Below, piece after piece: positions 9,675 through 19,088 of a stretch of 64,000 bases of DNA (its first letter is position 1; each line of letters opens with the position of its first letter). Source of the stretch: Radiobacillus deserti. GTDB taxonomy: Bacteria; Bacillota; Bacilli; Bacillales; Amphibacillaceae. A program made the translations under genes and the position numbers. The notes under the pieces are model-generated. The model was not told the origin of the DNA. It worked only from the letters and a program-made list of their open reading frames with translations, and made no database searches. The stretch covers positions 3,534,001 through 3,598,000 of the forward strand of contig NZ_CP041666.1 of assembly GCF_007301515.1 (NCBI RefSeq), written 5' to 3'.

Positions 9675-9806
9675 TTTTTCACCCCTTTGAATAATAGACA
9701 TGGAGAGATTGTGATATTCTGAATTATACAAACTATATTTAATATCAAGATTTCTTAATTACACTATAACCATTATGTATTATTCGGATATTATCTTGCT
9801 TGAATG

Positions 9807-9824
9807 CTATTTATGATACGGTTC
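9807..9824 (-). other. Attachment-like site 2 (EPYHK-stop), left end of the 20-kb element
   Basis: The minus strand reads GAACCGTATCATAAATAG, again EPYHK-stop in synonymous codons, preceded by GGG (Gly, as in RlmH). On the plus strand TATTTATGATACGGTTCCCC differs from the rlmH end at only two of 20 positions (TATTTATGGTAAGGTTCCCC). This near-identity, far from rlmH and without the rest of the gene, marks it as the other recombination product of integration. Confidence 0.75.
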
Positions 9825-9896
9825 CCCGTATCAATTTAAGGGTAGCTATAATAGTTTTATTGTGAAATCAATATTATACCTTAATGCAAACAAAGG

Positions 9897-9931
9897 AAAA
9901 GGATGGAGTAGAATTTTCACCCCATCCTTTT
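9897..9931 (+). terminator. Terminator-like hairpin at the left end of the element
   Basis: AAAAGGATGG / CCATCCTTTT form a 10-bp stem around a 15-nt loop, followed by TAT. In the integrated form it has no gene in front of it on the plus strand. In an excised circle it would lie about 60 bp after the recombinase stop, so it may be that operon's terminator. Confidence 0.45.
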
Positions 9932-9989
9932 ATACTCATTTACAAATATTTAATTTATCTACCCAAATTTATTATAATTACTTCCATTA

Positions 9990-10320
9990 TTATCTCTTCA
10001 CTGGAATACGATTTTGAGTCGGCTTTTTAGTCGAAGGAACAAGGGGGTTGAACGAATTGTTTTTGTATTTTTTTACCCCGCATACGATTCGATAGCTTTG
10101 TGTCCTTAATAGTTTTTATACTATCTTTACTCTCATTTTGCTTCTTTTTTGTTTCTTAAAATAGTTCCTGCTTTATAACAAACTAACATTTATTCCAAAC
10201 TTTCTGTAACCTGTATCTATATCCATTTTCTTCTGAATACTCATTAAAAGCTCCAATATAAAATTTTGCTTTTTAATCAAAACCCTATCTCCCTAAGTCA
10301 TTACATTTTCTACAAGTTTT
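9990..10320 (-). pseudogene. Remnant of an unidentified gene
   Basis: The last frame reads KKYKNNSFNPLVPSTKKPTQ and ends NRIPVKR-stop at 9990. Through a seven-A run near 10070 it continues upstream in another frame (QNESKDSIKTIKDTKLSNRM), and then in a third (KAGTILRNKK) and possibly FYIGAFNEYSEENGYRYRL. The pieces look like one protein broken by several indels, without a recognisable family or start. Low confidence that all pieces belong together. Confidence 0.35.
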
Positions 10321-10338
10321 AAAAAAATAGTGATCTAA

Positions 10339-11079
10339 CTAAAAAACTTCGGTGATCCAAAGTGGATCTGAGACGTAATTTTCAAATGGATTTACTTCGT
10401 TTTCAATAAAATAAACTTCCATATTAATAATTGCGTTATCTACCAAAGTTATGAAGAAATTTAAAGGATAATATTTCTCCCAATATTCATCCTTTATGTT
10501 ATTACCTTTTTCGTCTTTACTTAAATGGTAATAATGAATATAATGAGGTTCATTTTCAAAGTCGAATAAACGATCTGATCCTATACTTCTTGCTTCATGG
10601 ACTAATGAGTTTCTATATCTCCATAATAGATTTACATGTTTAAAATAATCTAATGTTATTTTTTTATATATCTTTTTATCAGATGATAAATAAGGCAATA
10701 TCTCTTCGCCATATGGATCAACACTAAATGGTACTGGTTTTGACTGTGGATATTTAGAAAGCTCATTGAATGTGTATTTTTTAAGGTAGTTATGTTCTCC
10801 CTTATCAACCTTTCTTAAAAAAAGAGCTAATTGCTGTAAAGATACTCGTTCTGCATTGTTCCAATTACAAAATTCCAATATGAAGTTTCCAAACCTCTTC
10901 CCATTCCCTTGAATTTGGTCTCCATAAACACCTTTAGATATTGTATCTAACAAACTAAATAATAAATTTTTTTTATGATTTACTAAGAGGTCTCCACCTT
11001 TAAGTGCGAGAATTGAATCTCTAATCATCTGAATACGATAAATATAATCGTTAATATCGTTTTCTATAGTTCTACTCAT
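10339..11079 (-). CDS. HEPN-like protein, candidate RNase effector
   Basis: A 246-aa, mostly helical protein I cannot assign to a named family. It contains WRYRNSLVHEARS (about residues 155-167), which has the R-x4-H spacing of the catalytic motif of HEPN domains, many of which are RNases in toxin-antitoxin and defence systems. It is the last gene of a three-gene minus-strand cluster, 77 bp behind the KAP NTPase. Start at ATG with a weak AGGGTGTAAGG upstream. If the HEPN reading is right, it would be the effector arm of the cluster; this is inference from one motif plus context. The next 500 bp to the element end hold only remnants. Confidence 0.6.
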   Translation of the reverse strand: MSRTIENDINDYIYRIQMIRDSILALKGGDLLVNHKKNLLFSLLDTISKGVYGDQIQGNGKRFGNFILEFCNWNNAERVSLQQLALFLRKVDKGEHNYLKKYTFNELSKYPQSKPVPFSVDPYGEEILPYLSSDKKIYKKITLDYFKHVNLLWRYRNSLVHEARSIGSDRLFDFENEPHYIHYYHLSKDEKGNNIKDEYWEKYYPLNFFITLVDNAIINMEVYFIENEVNPFENYVSDPLWITEVF

Positions 11080-11156
11080 TTACCTTACACCCTAAATTTT
11101 TACAATTTTGGATAGTGCTAACACCCAAACAATACAACTCCCACTATATATACCAA

Positions 11157-13013
11157 TCAGTCGGGCTTCTTTATATGTCCTTTGACTTTTTCAAGTTGTT
11201 TCTTGAATTGACTTAAATTATACAATTTTATTTTTCCTTCTTTACAAACCGTAATATATTCATCTATAACTTTTATTAATTGTTCGATGTATGGTATCTC
11301 ATGTGAGTGAAATTCATAAGAGTTAGTTACTCGCAAATATTTATGGTGCAGAAATCGAGTTATTTCTACGACAAAAATATTTGACCTACGAAAATAATTC
11401 TCTGTTATTTCAAGTTCAATTAAAATTTGAAAGAAGTCTTTCTCAAACTCAATTTCGTTATACATATCTTTTTGAACTGAATCCTGAATTATTGCATCCA
11501 ACCAATCTTTCATTTTAATTTTTCTATCTTGGTAATTAATTTGTTTTTCTCTATCCTTCAAACTTTCAATCATGTGCGAACACACTTCATCAGTATGTTG
11601 AATATTTATATCCCAAAAGTCCAATGTTTGAGTAGGTTTCCATTGATCAAGTGCAATGATAAACCCAGATTTGAATGAATCGTGTAATTCAAATTTATCA
11701 GTGAGAATAAGGTCTTTATTTCTAAAAATTAAAAACAAATTATATAATCTTGGATAATCTGGTGCAGGAAATTGGCCTCCTTTAACTCTCTCTAAAACTT
11801 CTTCCTGTGCTTGTTCTATATCTCGATCGTCAAACATTTGGAAATTATTAAGTATTTCTATCGGACTCCCTTTTCCTTTACTTTTTAATTCTTCATTCCT
11901 TCTTCTATCAATCAAAGAATTAATCTCATGTTTAAATTCCTTCGCATTTAAAAATCCATTGATTATAAAATTACTAACAGAAGGAAAATAATGGATATAA
12001 CTATCGATATAGTCACTTACTCTGTGGTATCTTTTTAAGAATCTCTGAGGGTATTTGTCTTCAGCTTCATCATTTATGGGGAAATAAAAGAAATGATCCA
12101 AACCGTGTACAAATGATAATTGATCTACAGCATCAATATCTCCATTCTTATATTCATTTCCAACAATAAGAACATTCAAAAATAATGTATTCAGTATTTC
12201 AATTCTTTGCTCGTTATCATTGCAAAATCTATATAATTCTTTTTGTAAGATTACAAGTGAATCTATTACAAAACGTAAAGTGCGTAAATTAAACTTATCA
12301 AATATTAGAGAGATAGCTTTAATTATATTTTCTTTTTCAATATCAAAATAGCTAATAAAATTTTCTTGTTCTTTATATGTATTAATTATTATATCCTCTA
12401 TAACATTTGATTCAGGTTGAATAAAATTTAACGTTTTACCTATTACTTTTTCTCGAATCAATTTATAATTTTTCTTATCAACTATCTCTTCATCATTTGA
12501 AACAAAAATCACTTTAACATGATTGTGTTCAATATAGTTCGTATTAATATATCCAAATACCTGTTTAATTGATAGCGAATCATCAATTCTCTCTAAATCA
12601 TCAAAACATATTACAATTTGCGTAAAATTATCATTACTATCATCTTTTATTTTGTTAATGATATCTTCAGATGCATTAGCAATTGTTTGATCAAAGTTGC
12701 CAAAAAGTCCTGCGATTCCGCTTCCATACTTTCCTAAAAATTTTAAACCTTGAACTGCTAATTTGTTTTTCGCATTAGCAATTTCAAGAAAAACAGCTTC
12801 ACCGATTTGATCAACCGAGGAAAAACCACTCAGTGAGACATAACAAAGATTAAATCCATCCTCAGTGTTACTATCATTATCATTTTCTAACGCATGTTTT
12901 AACTCATTTTTAATATAGTGTGTTTTGCCCGTCCCCCATGCACCGTTAATTTGAATAGCGTAACTTGTTTTAGGTAATGCTATATAATGAAGAATTGTTT
13001 CAGTGATATACAT
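11157..13013 (-). CDS. KAP-family P-loop NTPase
   Basis: A 618-aa STAND-like NTPase. Walker A is GAWGTGKT (residues 24-31), Walker B is IVICFDDLER (133-142) with the DDLER form typical of KAP NTPases, and a sensor-like VIFVSNDEE follows (about 168). The segment at about residues 92-108 is hydrophobic (LGKYGSGIAGLFG), which fits the family's membrane insertion between Walker motifs. The C-terminal 400 residues are helical and unlike anything I can name. ATG follows AAGGAGG. It lies 28 bp behind a membrane-anchored protein and 77 bp before a HEPN-like gene. KAP NTPases are found in anti-phage loci, which suits this island. Confidence 0.8.
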   Translation of the reverse strand: MYITETILHYIALPKTSYAIQINGAWGTGKTHYIKNELKHALENDNDSNTEDGFNLCYVSLSGFSSVDQIGEAVFLEIANAKNKLAVQGLKFLGKYGSGIAGLFGNFDQTIANASEDIINKIKDDSNDNFTQIVICFDDLERIDDSLSIKQVFGYINTNYIEHNHVKVIFVSNDEEIVDKKNYKLIREKVIGKTLNFIQPESNVIEDIIINTYKEQENFISYFDIEKENIIKAISLIFDKFNLRTLRFVIDSLVILQKELYRFCNDNEQRIEILNTLFLNVLIVGNEYKNGDIDAVDQLSFVHGLDHFFYFPINDEAEDKYPQRFLKRYHRVSDYIDSYIHYFPSVSNFIINGFLNAKEFKHEINSLIDRRRNEELKSKGKGSPIEILNNFQMFDDRDIEQAQEEVLERVKGGQFPAPDYPRLYNLFLIFRNKDLILTDKFELHDSFKSGFIIALDQWKPTQTLDFWDINIQHTDEVCSHMIESLKDREKQINYQDRKIKMKDWLDAIIQDSVQKDMYNEIEFEKDFFQILIELEITENYFRRSNIFVVEITRFLHHKYLRVTNSYEFHSHEIPYIEQLIKVIDEYITVCKEGKIKLYNLSQFKKQLEKVKGHIKKPD

Positions 13014-13041
13014 TCAATTTTCCTCCTTACACACAAACCTT

Positions 13042-13788
13042 CTATGACATTTTTGTATCATTATTAAATTTATATTGTTCAAGTATTCCACTATCTAGCT
13101 CAACATTGCTGTAATCAAGTTTTATGCTTTTTCTTAGATAGTTATAATCTTTTACTATCGTTTTGACAATCTCTTTAATTAGCGTAATTTCCTCTATATC
13201 AAATGCTTTTTTAATCTCTGAATCTTCAAGAGATCTTGTTCCAGAATAATTACTATGAGCATATCTATATGCTACTGCCAATTTTAACAATCTTTGAGAT
13301 GCAAACTCTCCATGTTTGATTATAAATTCACAAAGCTCTTTTTTATTAAAAGTAGTTATCGAGTCATTCAATTCCTCTTCTTCATAATTGATGACTTTAT
13401 TTGACACAAGTTCAATTTTTGTTCTCTCTATTGTTTTACCTGATTCTATGAACGGAAATTCGTCAAATGGTAAGTTATTTCCGTTATATCGTTCAAGAAA
13501 ATATCTAATATATTCTGATTGGATTATAATTGGGTATAATTTTGCATATAGATTTGTATATTGTCTGTAAGCATAATCGTTACTGAAACTTAAATATGTA
13601 GTGAAATTTGCCATTTCTTTCTGGAACTCTAATTTAACTTCTTCTGTCCTCTTCGTTATATCTTTTACATCCTCTTTTGTAGCTAAATTTTTTCCTTTCT
13701 CCTTCATATAACTTGGTAAATAAGACTTTATAAATAATCCAAAACAAAATAATCCAATAAAGTTTAACAACAAAATAATCCATTCCAT
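13042..13788 (-). CDS. Membrane-anchored protein with KGKNLATKEDV motif
   Basis: A 248-aa protein with one N-terminal transmembrane helix (residues about 3-24) followed by YLPSYMKEKGKNLATKEDV and a coiled-coil-like stretch (DITKRTEEVKLEFQKEMANF), then a helical cytoplasmic domain. I recall this N-terminal arrangement from many uncharacterised proteins of mobile regions and defence islands. Start is ATG after GGGGGAG. It is the first gene of the three-gene cluster with the KAP NTPase and HEPN-like protein, and may tether the complex to the membrane. No catalytic motif is visible. Confidence 0.7.
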   Translation of the reverse strand: MEWIILLLNFIGLFCFGLFIKSYLPSYMKEKGKNLATKEDVKDITKRTEEVKLEFQKEMANFTTYLSFSNDYAYRQYTNLYAKLYPIIIQSEYIRYFLERYNGNNLPFDEFPFIESGKTIERTKIELVSNKVINYEEEELNDSITTFNKKELCEFIIKHGEFASQRLLKLAVAYRYAHSNYSGTRSLEDSEIKKAFDIEEITLIKEIVKTIVKDYNYLRKSIKLDYSNVELDSGILEQYKFNNDTKMS

Positions 13789-14107
13789 TATTAAATCTCC
13801 CCCTGTTGCTTCATAACTTTTTATCTGGATTGCAATATAATAGTTTAAATCTTAATATTCTCTTAATGTATTGATATTTGACTTTTAAATTATGAAGCCT
13901 TATATAATGAAGAAGTCTATTATTTTTATCCATTTGGATATCTAAGTCTTTCATATATCATTATTTGTTTTATTAGCAAATGAAAGGCTAAAGGATGAAG
14001 TCCTCTATTTCATAAATGGCTGTTTATCTGTTTATGAGCATTAATAGATCTTCTTTTAAGTGCTTTTTTCAATAAAAACGTTTTTGCGTTAATGTTTGGC
14101 CTTAATT
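13789..14107. other. Non-coding gap between the KAP operon and the OLD nuclease gene
   Basis: 319 bp of A/T-rich sequence. It must contain the promoter of the KAP operon and the end of the OLD transcript. An AAAAACGTTTTT palindrome near 14072 could be part of a terminator. No gene is seen. Confidence 0.4.
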
Positions 14108-15646
14108 TCAGATAGTTAATTTATGAAAATGTTTATCTATTTCACGAAACTTATCTGTCATAACTGGAAACTGGCTTGACTCTTCTAATTTATTTTTTAT
14201 TATTATTGCAAATAACATCTTGTTAAATTCAAAAGATTCATCAAGTGAATAGGAATTAGATAATTCAAGTTCTAAACTATCTTTAAACTCATTAAATTTT
14301 TGATTACTCCTTATTTTCCTAAGTTCTTCGATCTCCAAATATTTATAATTTTTAACTTGATTTTCGCAATATTCATTTATACATTCGAATAAAAATGTTT
14401 CTTCAAACATATCTTCTATCTCGGAACTTTCGTAATTTTCCACTACAGGTATTACAATTAGATCGTTGTCATATTTGGCCTTTTTCCTTATCCTTTTTTC
14501 AGCATCCCTTCCTGGCTTATCGTTATCCAAAAACACACACATTGGGAGTTCAATTTTATCCTTTAAAATTGACAAAAATGGTTCAACTTTTGATGAACTT
14601 TCCGCAGAAATAAAATTGTATCTTGATCTATCTAATTTTATTTTCCCTTCCTTTTTTAAAATCTCTATCATAGTTGGAAATATTAATTGTTCTGTTCTAC
14701 CTTCTACTACGATATTGAGATCTCCAAGTAATAGACTATCAGATATTGTCATACCAATAATTTCTCTTAAAGACTTCCAATTTTCATTTTTATGTTTCTT
14801 TAAATTAAAAGTAGTTCTTCCTATATTGTCTCGCTCAACCAAATAAACATTTTCATCATTTGCCTTGTCGATAAAAACCACAGAATGGGTTGCAATAATA
14901 ACCTGATGTGTTTTTGAAATTTCTTTTAATAACTTAAACAATTTTTTCTGAGAACCTATGTGTAAACTTGTTTCAGGTTCATCAATCGCAACAATAAAAC
15001 CTTTATCATGTGATTCATTTAGCCCCGCACTTAACAACATAGACATCAATGTTGCGAATTGTGTTCCTGAGCTTTTGTTATAAATTGTATCCTCATCATT
15101 GAATTCATCAATAATTCTTATTTCTGGATTATCAGTTTTTCGATTATCAATATAAACCTTATAAGTAGAATTGAAAATATTTCCAATGAAATAGTTGACA
15201 TTACTTAAAAACTTGGAATACCGAACTTCATCAGATGGAATGATATTCATTATCGAATCAACCATCACTTCAATATTATTTGAATTGGATAAATAAATAA
15301 ATCGTGGTAGATGATCTCTATTGAATTTTGTGTTTCCACGACTAAGATTTTTCATAAAGTTTTGTTTAACATCAAAGTTTACATCAATCCACTTACTTTC
15401 ATCATCGTGGAAATTAATTTTCATTTCGGGGGCAGTTCCATTATCATCAACTTGATAAGAAAGGAATTTTGAAATTTCTTGGGATTCAATATTATCATGA
15501 TTGAAAATTACGTTTATAGCTTCTAATATATTACTTTTACCAGAGTTGTTCTTTCCTATAAACACGTTTAATCCATCTTTGAAATATTCAAATCTCATAT
15601 TTGCAATCGATTTGTAATGGTTAATTTCAACCTTCTTAATCACCAT
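14108..15646 (-). CDS. OLD-family ATPase-TOPRIM nuclease
   Basis: A 512-aa overcoming-lysogenization-defect (OLD) type protein. An ABC-like ATPase head has Walker A GKNNSGKS (31-38), a signature-like SSGTQFATLM (192-201) and Walker B AIDEPETSLH (220-229) followed by the switch THSVVF. A TOPRIM nuclease domain follows with EGRTEQ (315-320) and FLDNDKPGRD (372-381), the Glu and DxD-like metal-binding residues. Proteins of this layout act in anti-phage systems (Gabija GajA is one). No UvrD-like helicase gene is adjacent, so this is not a standard Gabija; it may act alone. Start ATG after AAGGGG. Confidence 0.85.
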   Translation of the reverse strand: MVIKKVEINHYKSIANMRFEYFKDGLNVFIGKNNSGKSNILEAINVIFNHDNIESQEISKFLSYQVDDNGTAPEMKINFHDDESKWIDVNFDVKQNFMKNLSRGNTKFNRDHLPRFIYLSNSNNIEVMVDSIMNIIPSDEVRYSKFLSNVNYFIGNIFNSTYKVYIDNRKTDNPEIRIIDEFNDEDTIYNKSSGTQFATLMSMLLSAGLNESHDKGFIVAIDEPETSLHIGSQKKLFKLLKEISKTHQVIIATHSVVFIDKANDENVYLVERDNIGRTTFNLKKHKNENWKSLREIIGMTISDSLLLGDLNIVVEGRTEQLIFPTMIEILKKEGKIKLDRSRYNFISAESSSKVEPFLSILKDKIELPMCVFLDNDKPGRDAEKRIRKKAKYDNDLIVIPVVENYESSEIEDMFEETFLFECINEYCENQVKNYKYLEIEELRKIRSNQKFNEFKDSLELELSNSYSLDESFEFNKMLFAIIIKNKLEESSQFPVMTDKFREIDKHFHKLTI

Positions 15647-16960
15647 ATCCTTTTCCCCTTATCTTGTTTATATAATATAAGTCCACATCTTCCTCTAAAT
15701 AATTAAATGTAATTCCACTAAACTGGAAAATCTAATTTATTTGACCGTCACATCTTTCTGCAATGTTTTAATCACCTAAAATATTTTACCTTTAAATTAT
15801 ACTTAGATTTTAACATATAAAAATCGGCATTTACCATATTTTTCAATATACTTCGACAATATCAACAGAACAAAATCCAACCACTTATTTTTGTCATTCT
15901 ATTCTTTTACTTCTAAATTGTTGTGAGGTATTTTAATTTTGAACTTGAAACCTACGCATAACATACCCTAAGTCCCCATTCTCCCCTTTATTAATGAGAC
16001 GTGTATTCGATACGTATTAATACCCATTTATATCAATAAATTTTGTTTAGTATCAGTTGACTACACCTTATTGATACAATTTAAAGCTAAATATCAAAAT
16101 AAGTCTATCCAGTACAGTAACCTCGGCAATAATTCAATGATATTGAACGCTATCTCTCCCTTCACAAATGTTGTATTTGTCGTTCGATTGATTAAAAAGG
16201 GAATCCCCTCAGTAATTTAATAGCAACCAAGAAAAGTTGTTTATTTATCTCCTCTTAAAGAAGGAAACAAATTTCATACAACTTTTTTATTTCAACAAAG
16301 ATTGAGTCCAATAAAAAAAATAACTATAGTGACTGAACAATTCCTTATTTCCTTTGTATGCGTCAAAAAGGATGGATTTTCATACTCCTCTTAGGATGAA
16401 AAGAGTAACTTTTAATTGTATTCCAATCTGTTTGGTTTAGCAGGTTATCTGCTAAATTTAATGGGGTTTGAATAACGGAAAAACCTTTTACTGCAAGAAC
16501 CAATGGTGCTATGACATAAAGACTCTTAATTGGTATTGGGATTACTCACAGTAATCTACTGTAAGTGAATTGTATTCCAAGAGAATACGCATAAAATCTA
16601 ATTTTTTTCTTTTCAATTGCTTTTGATTAAAAGTTGTATTCCCATCCTTCAGAGTAACCATGAAGTACCTACTATATTAGAAGAAGGGGGAATACCTATC
16701 CCGTTGATGTCACAAATTATGTATTGGATTTAACCTGTAATTTACCGTTGTACTTTGTAATATAACTGATATCTGTTCACCCAAATTTGTAGGCGTGATA
16801 CTTGTATTCATGGTACATTGGAGTCCACATATCCATTCTTTTTACTCATGCGAACGACTAATACAACTTTAGTGACCAGAATGAGAGTTAGTGAGTAAGG
16901 TACAATACACAAAAGACACATTCTCCAACAGGGAAAATATGTCTTCGTGCAATATTCACC
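15647..16960. other. 1.3-kb stretch without an intact gene
   Basis: A/T-rich sequence with no ORF I can support. It contains hairpin-like structures: AAAAGTTGT / ACAACTTTT (about 16233-16289, long loop, then T-run) and an imperfect inverted repeat TTACTCACAGTA / TACTGTAAGTGAA (about 16543-16570). It probably holds decayed cargo and the promoter of the OLD gene. Confidence 0.4.
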
Positions 16961-17246
16961 TTATTTATTTAAGATAATACGTTGCCCTTTAGTAGTGAAT
17001 TCATTCTCATTGATAAAGCCATTTAATTCTCTCATTATCTTAGAAATTACTTTTGTCACTTACCTTAACAAGATCCCTTATCTCTTTCTTTTTCATTTCC
17101 TTAACCCCTGCTTCTCTCATATCAATTAGAATTCTTTTTACCTCAGCTACTCTTTTGTCGAAAACAGATTCCTTTTTCATGGTGTTCTTTAACTTGTTAA
17201 TCGACAGACTATCATCTTTTTCATAACGAATATTAGGTAATTGCTG
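16961..17246 (-). pseudogene. Remnant of an unidentified helical protein
   Basis: The minus strand reads QQLPNIRYEKDDSLSINKL, VFDKRVAEVKRILIDMREA and KKEIRDLVKVSDK, then after a one-base shift near 17058 VISKIMRELNGFINENEF and a stop at 16961. The upstream end runs into a stop at 17247. The pattern (basic helices, a regular sequence over two frames) looks like the C-terminus of a DNA-binding or replication-type protein, but no family can be named. It has neither start nor ribosome binding site. Confidence 0.4.
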
Positions 17247-17614
17247 TTAAACTATATCCATAGCCTCCTGGTAGTAAGCTATTAGCTGCCGTTTATTGCC
17301 TAAAACTATTTCCACAGAGGCTCATTGTCAAGACCTCATAATAGGCACACTACTTAATGCTAGACCAAAGTATCTAATTTATAATAACTAATTTGAGTCG
17401 CTCAAAAAGATGGCAATGCTGGATCTAATTGATGGCAATATTCAATATAGATCTATAAGAAAATAAAATAGGATTATTTTCAATATGATTAGCCTATTCT
17501 AATGGGCCTAATTTAATCTATTTCTTAACAAGTGAAATTACACTGCGTAACAACTTGTTGGTTATTAAATGTTATCTTTCATGGTATATTGATAAAATAG
17601 AGGAGGAAATTCAA
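17247..17614. other. Non-coding region upstream of the 355-aa hypothetical gene
   Basis: No ORF with a ribosome binding site. It must hold the promoter of the gene starting at 17615. A second ATG/TTG further upstream in that gene's frame (from 17555) lacks a ribosome binding site and was not chosen. Confidence 0.4.
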
Positions 17615-18682
17615 ATGCAAATGACAATTATTGAAAGGTGTAAAAGAAAAGAGATTTTACATTCCCTAGAGCTAGAGGAACATTCATATAATTATTGGCT
17701 CCCGATCTTAGTTCGAGATCATAAAGAATTCGTTGAAGAGCTTTTTAGTGGAATATCTAATAATTCTTTTGATAGAATAATGCATTTTTTTGCAACTAGA
17801 TTTAATAATCAAGAATTGGAAAATAGAGCGGTTGCTAAAGCAATTTATGCGAAGTTAGGGTGGAATTCAGACTATTATGATGTTATTAATTCATTTTATA
17901 CAACTTTTGTTGGTAGTTTAGTAGCATATTCGGAAAGTGAAAATGCAACATCATTTAAAGAAATTCATGAGGCACTTAAAAATGACAATACACTAAAAAA
18001 AATAATACAAAACTGGAAATGCAGCTTATTTAGCTTTGGTGATAAAACTAATCTTAAAATTGCAATGTGCGGAGAATTAAAAGATATAGGTAAGGAAAAG
18101 TATGCTAAAAAGGTTTTAGAAGAAGGAAATCTTCAACGTATTATTTTAGAAAAATATATTTTTGATAGTTCTAATAATAAGGATTTGAGTGAAAAAATTC
18201 TGGAATTCTCTTCTTTATGCCATTGCTTAGCTAACTTTATGCCTTGTCCAGAACCTCCTTTTAATCAATTAAAAGGTTGTTTGAATGATGTAAAAGATTA
18301 TTTTCCGTTAATGATAGATAAAATACAAGAATGGTCAGAAGAAAGTATGATTAAAATTAAAATTCCAGAAGTAGAAATTTGGAAAGACGGAAAAAAGGAA
18401 ATAAAAACAGAAATTGATAAGTTGCAGATAATTAGCTGGAAGGAGTGGTTTTCAGATGAAGAAAATCGTACGACCTTCTTTCTTGAAGATTATTATGATA
18501 TAGATTATGAAAAGGGAAGAAAGATATTAAAAGGGAAACCATTGTTCAAAAACCAAAAATTGTCACATGCAATTCCCCAAAAAAAAGAAGAGGTAGAAGA
18601 GTGTATTAGCAATATTATAACTATTACGAAGAGAAGAGCAGATTCGATGGCAAAAAGAATGATTTGTAGAATGAAGAATTAG
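17615..18682 (+). CDS. Hypothetical protein, 355 aa
   Basis: Start at the ATG following GAGGAGGAAATTCAA. The protein is soluble, mixed helical, with a central CHCLANFMPCPEPPFNQLK stretch followed by GCLNDVKDYFPLMIDKIQEW, a pattern I recall from uncharacterised Firmicutes proteins (a DUF whose number I am not sure of). The C-terminus is basic. No catalytic motif or membrane segment is evident. It stands alone on the plus strand between remnants and a small 51-aa gene, inside the rlmH island. Confidence 0.65.
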   Translation: MQMTIIERCKRKEILHSLELEEHSYNYWLPILVRDHKEFVEELFSGISNNSFDRIMHFFATRFNNQELENRAVAKAIYAKLGWNSDYYDVINSFYTTFVGSLVAYSESENATSFKEIHEALKNDNTLKKIIQNWKCSLFSFGDKTNLKIAMCGELKDIGKEKYAKKVLEEGNLQRIILEKYIFDSSNNKDLSEKILEFSSLCHCLANFMPCPEPPFNQLKGCLNDVKDYFPLMIDKIQEWSEESMIKIKIPEVEIWKDGKKEIKTEIDKLQIISWKEWFSDEENRTTFFLEDYYDIDYEKGRKILKGKPLFKNQKLSHAIPQKKEEVEECISNIITITKRRADSMAKRMICRMKN

Positions 18683-18862
18683 ATACATATGGAGATATTT
18701 ATGTTTAATTTACATTTAATTCTGCTAATCTAAAGCCAACAACATTATTTATGTTTTTGAAAAACTGAATTTATAATTAACTACAGGGAGATAAAAATCA
18801 ATTTTAGCAAAGCTCTTCTTATTCACATAGTTTTTTTGTATAATTAGATTGAGGTGATTTAT

Positions 18863-19018
18863 ATGGTAAAAATAGATGATGAATATAGTGATGATACAAT
18901 ATTACACAAAGCAATCGAATTAGTTAAAATCGGAAAAACTTACGGAGAAGTTCAAAATAAATTTAATTTGTCAGATAATGATATTAATCTAATTGATTTT
19001 GTTATTAATGAGTTTTAG
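18863..19018 (+). CDS. Small acidic protein, 51 aa
   Basis: Starts MVKIDDEYSDDTILHKAIEL after a GAGGTG site with a 6-nt spacer and ends FVINEF. The middle (LVKIGKTYGEVQNKFNLSDN) has a helix-turn-helix-like rhythm, so it could be a small regulator or antitoxin. No family recognised. Convergent with the XRE-type gene that ends at 19089. Confidence 0.5.
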   Translation: MVKIDDEYSDDTILHKAIELVKIGKTYGEVQNKFNLSDNDINLIDFVINEF

Positions 19019-19088
19019 TTTCTTATATCATATCTAGTAATTTCTAATATACACCTGATTTAGAGATTACTATCTAACTTAAAAACAG

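Noticed and set aside
14108..15646. Complete Gabija system
   Set aside because: No UvrD-like helicase (GajB) gene lies next to the OLD-type gene.
16947..17129. Plus-strand ORF of 60 aa in the decayed stretch
   Set aside because: It is the reverse shadow of a minus-strand remnant with coding-like sequence.
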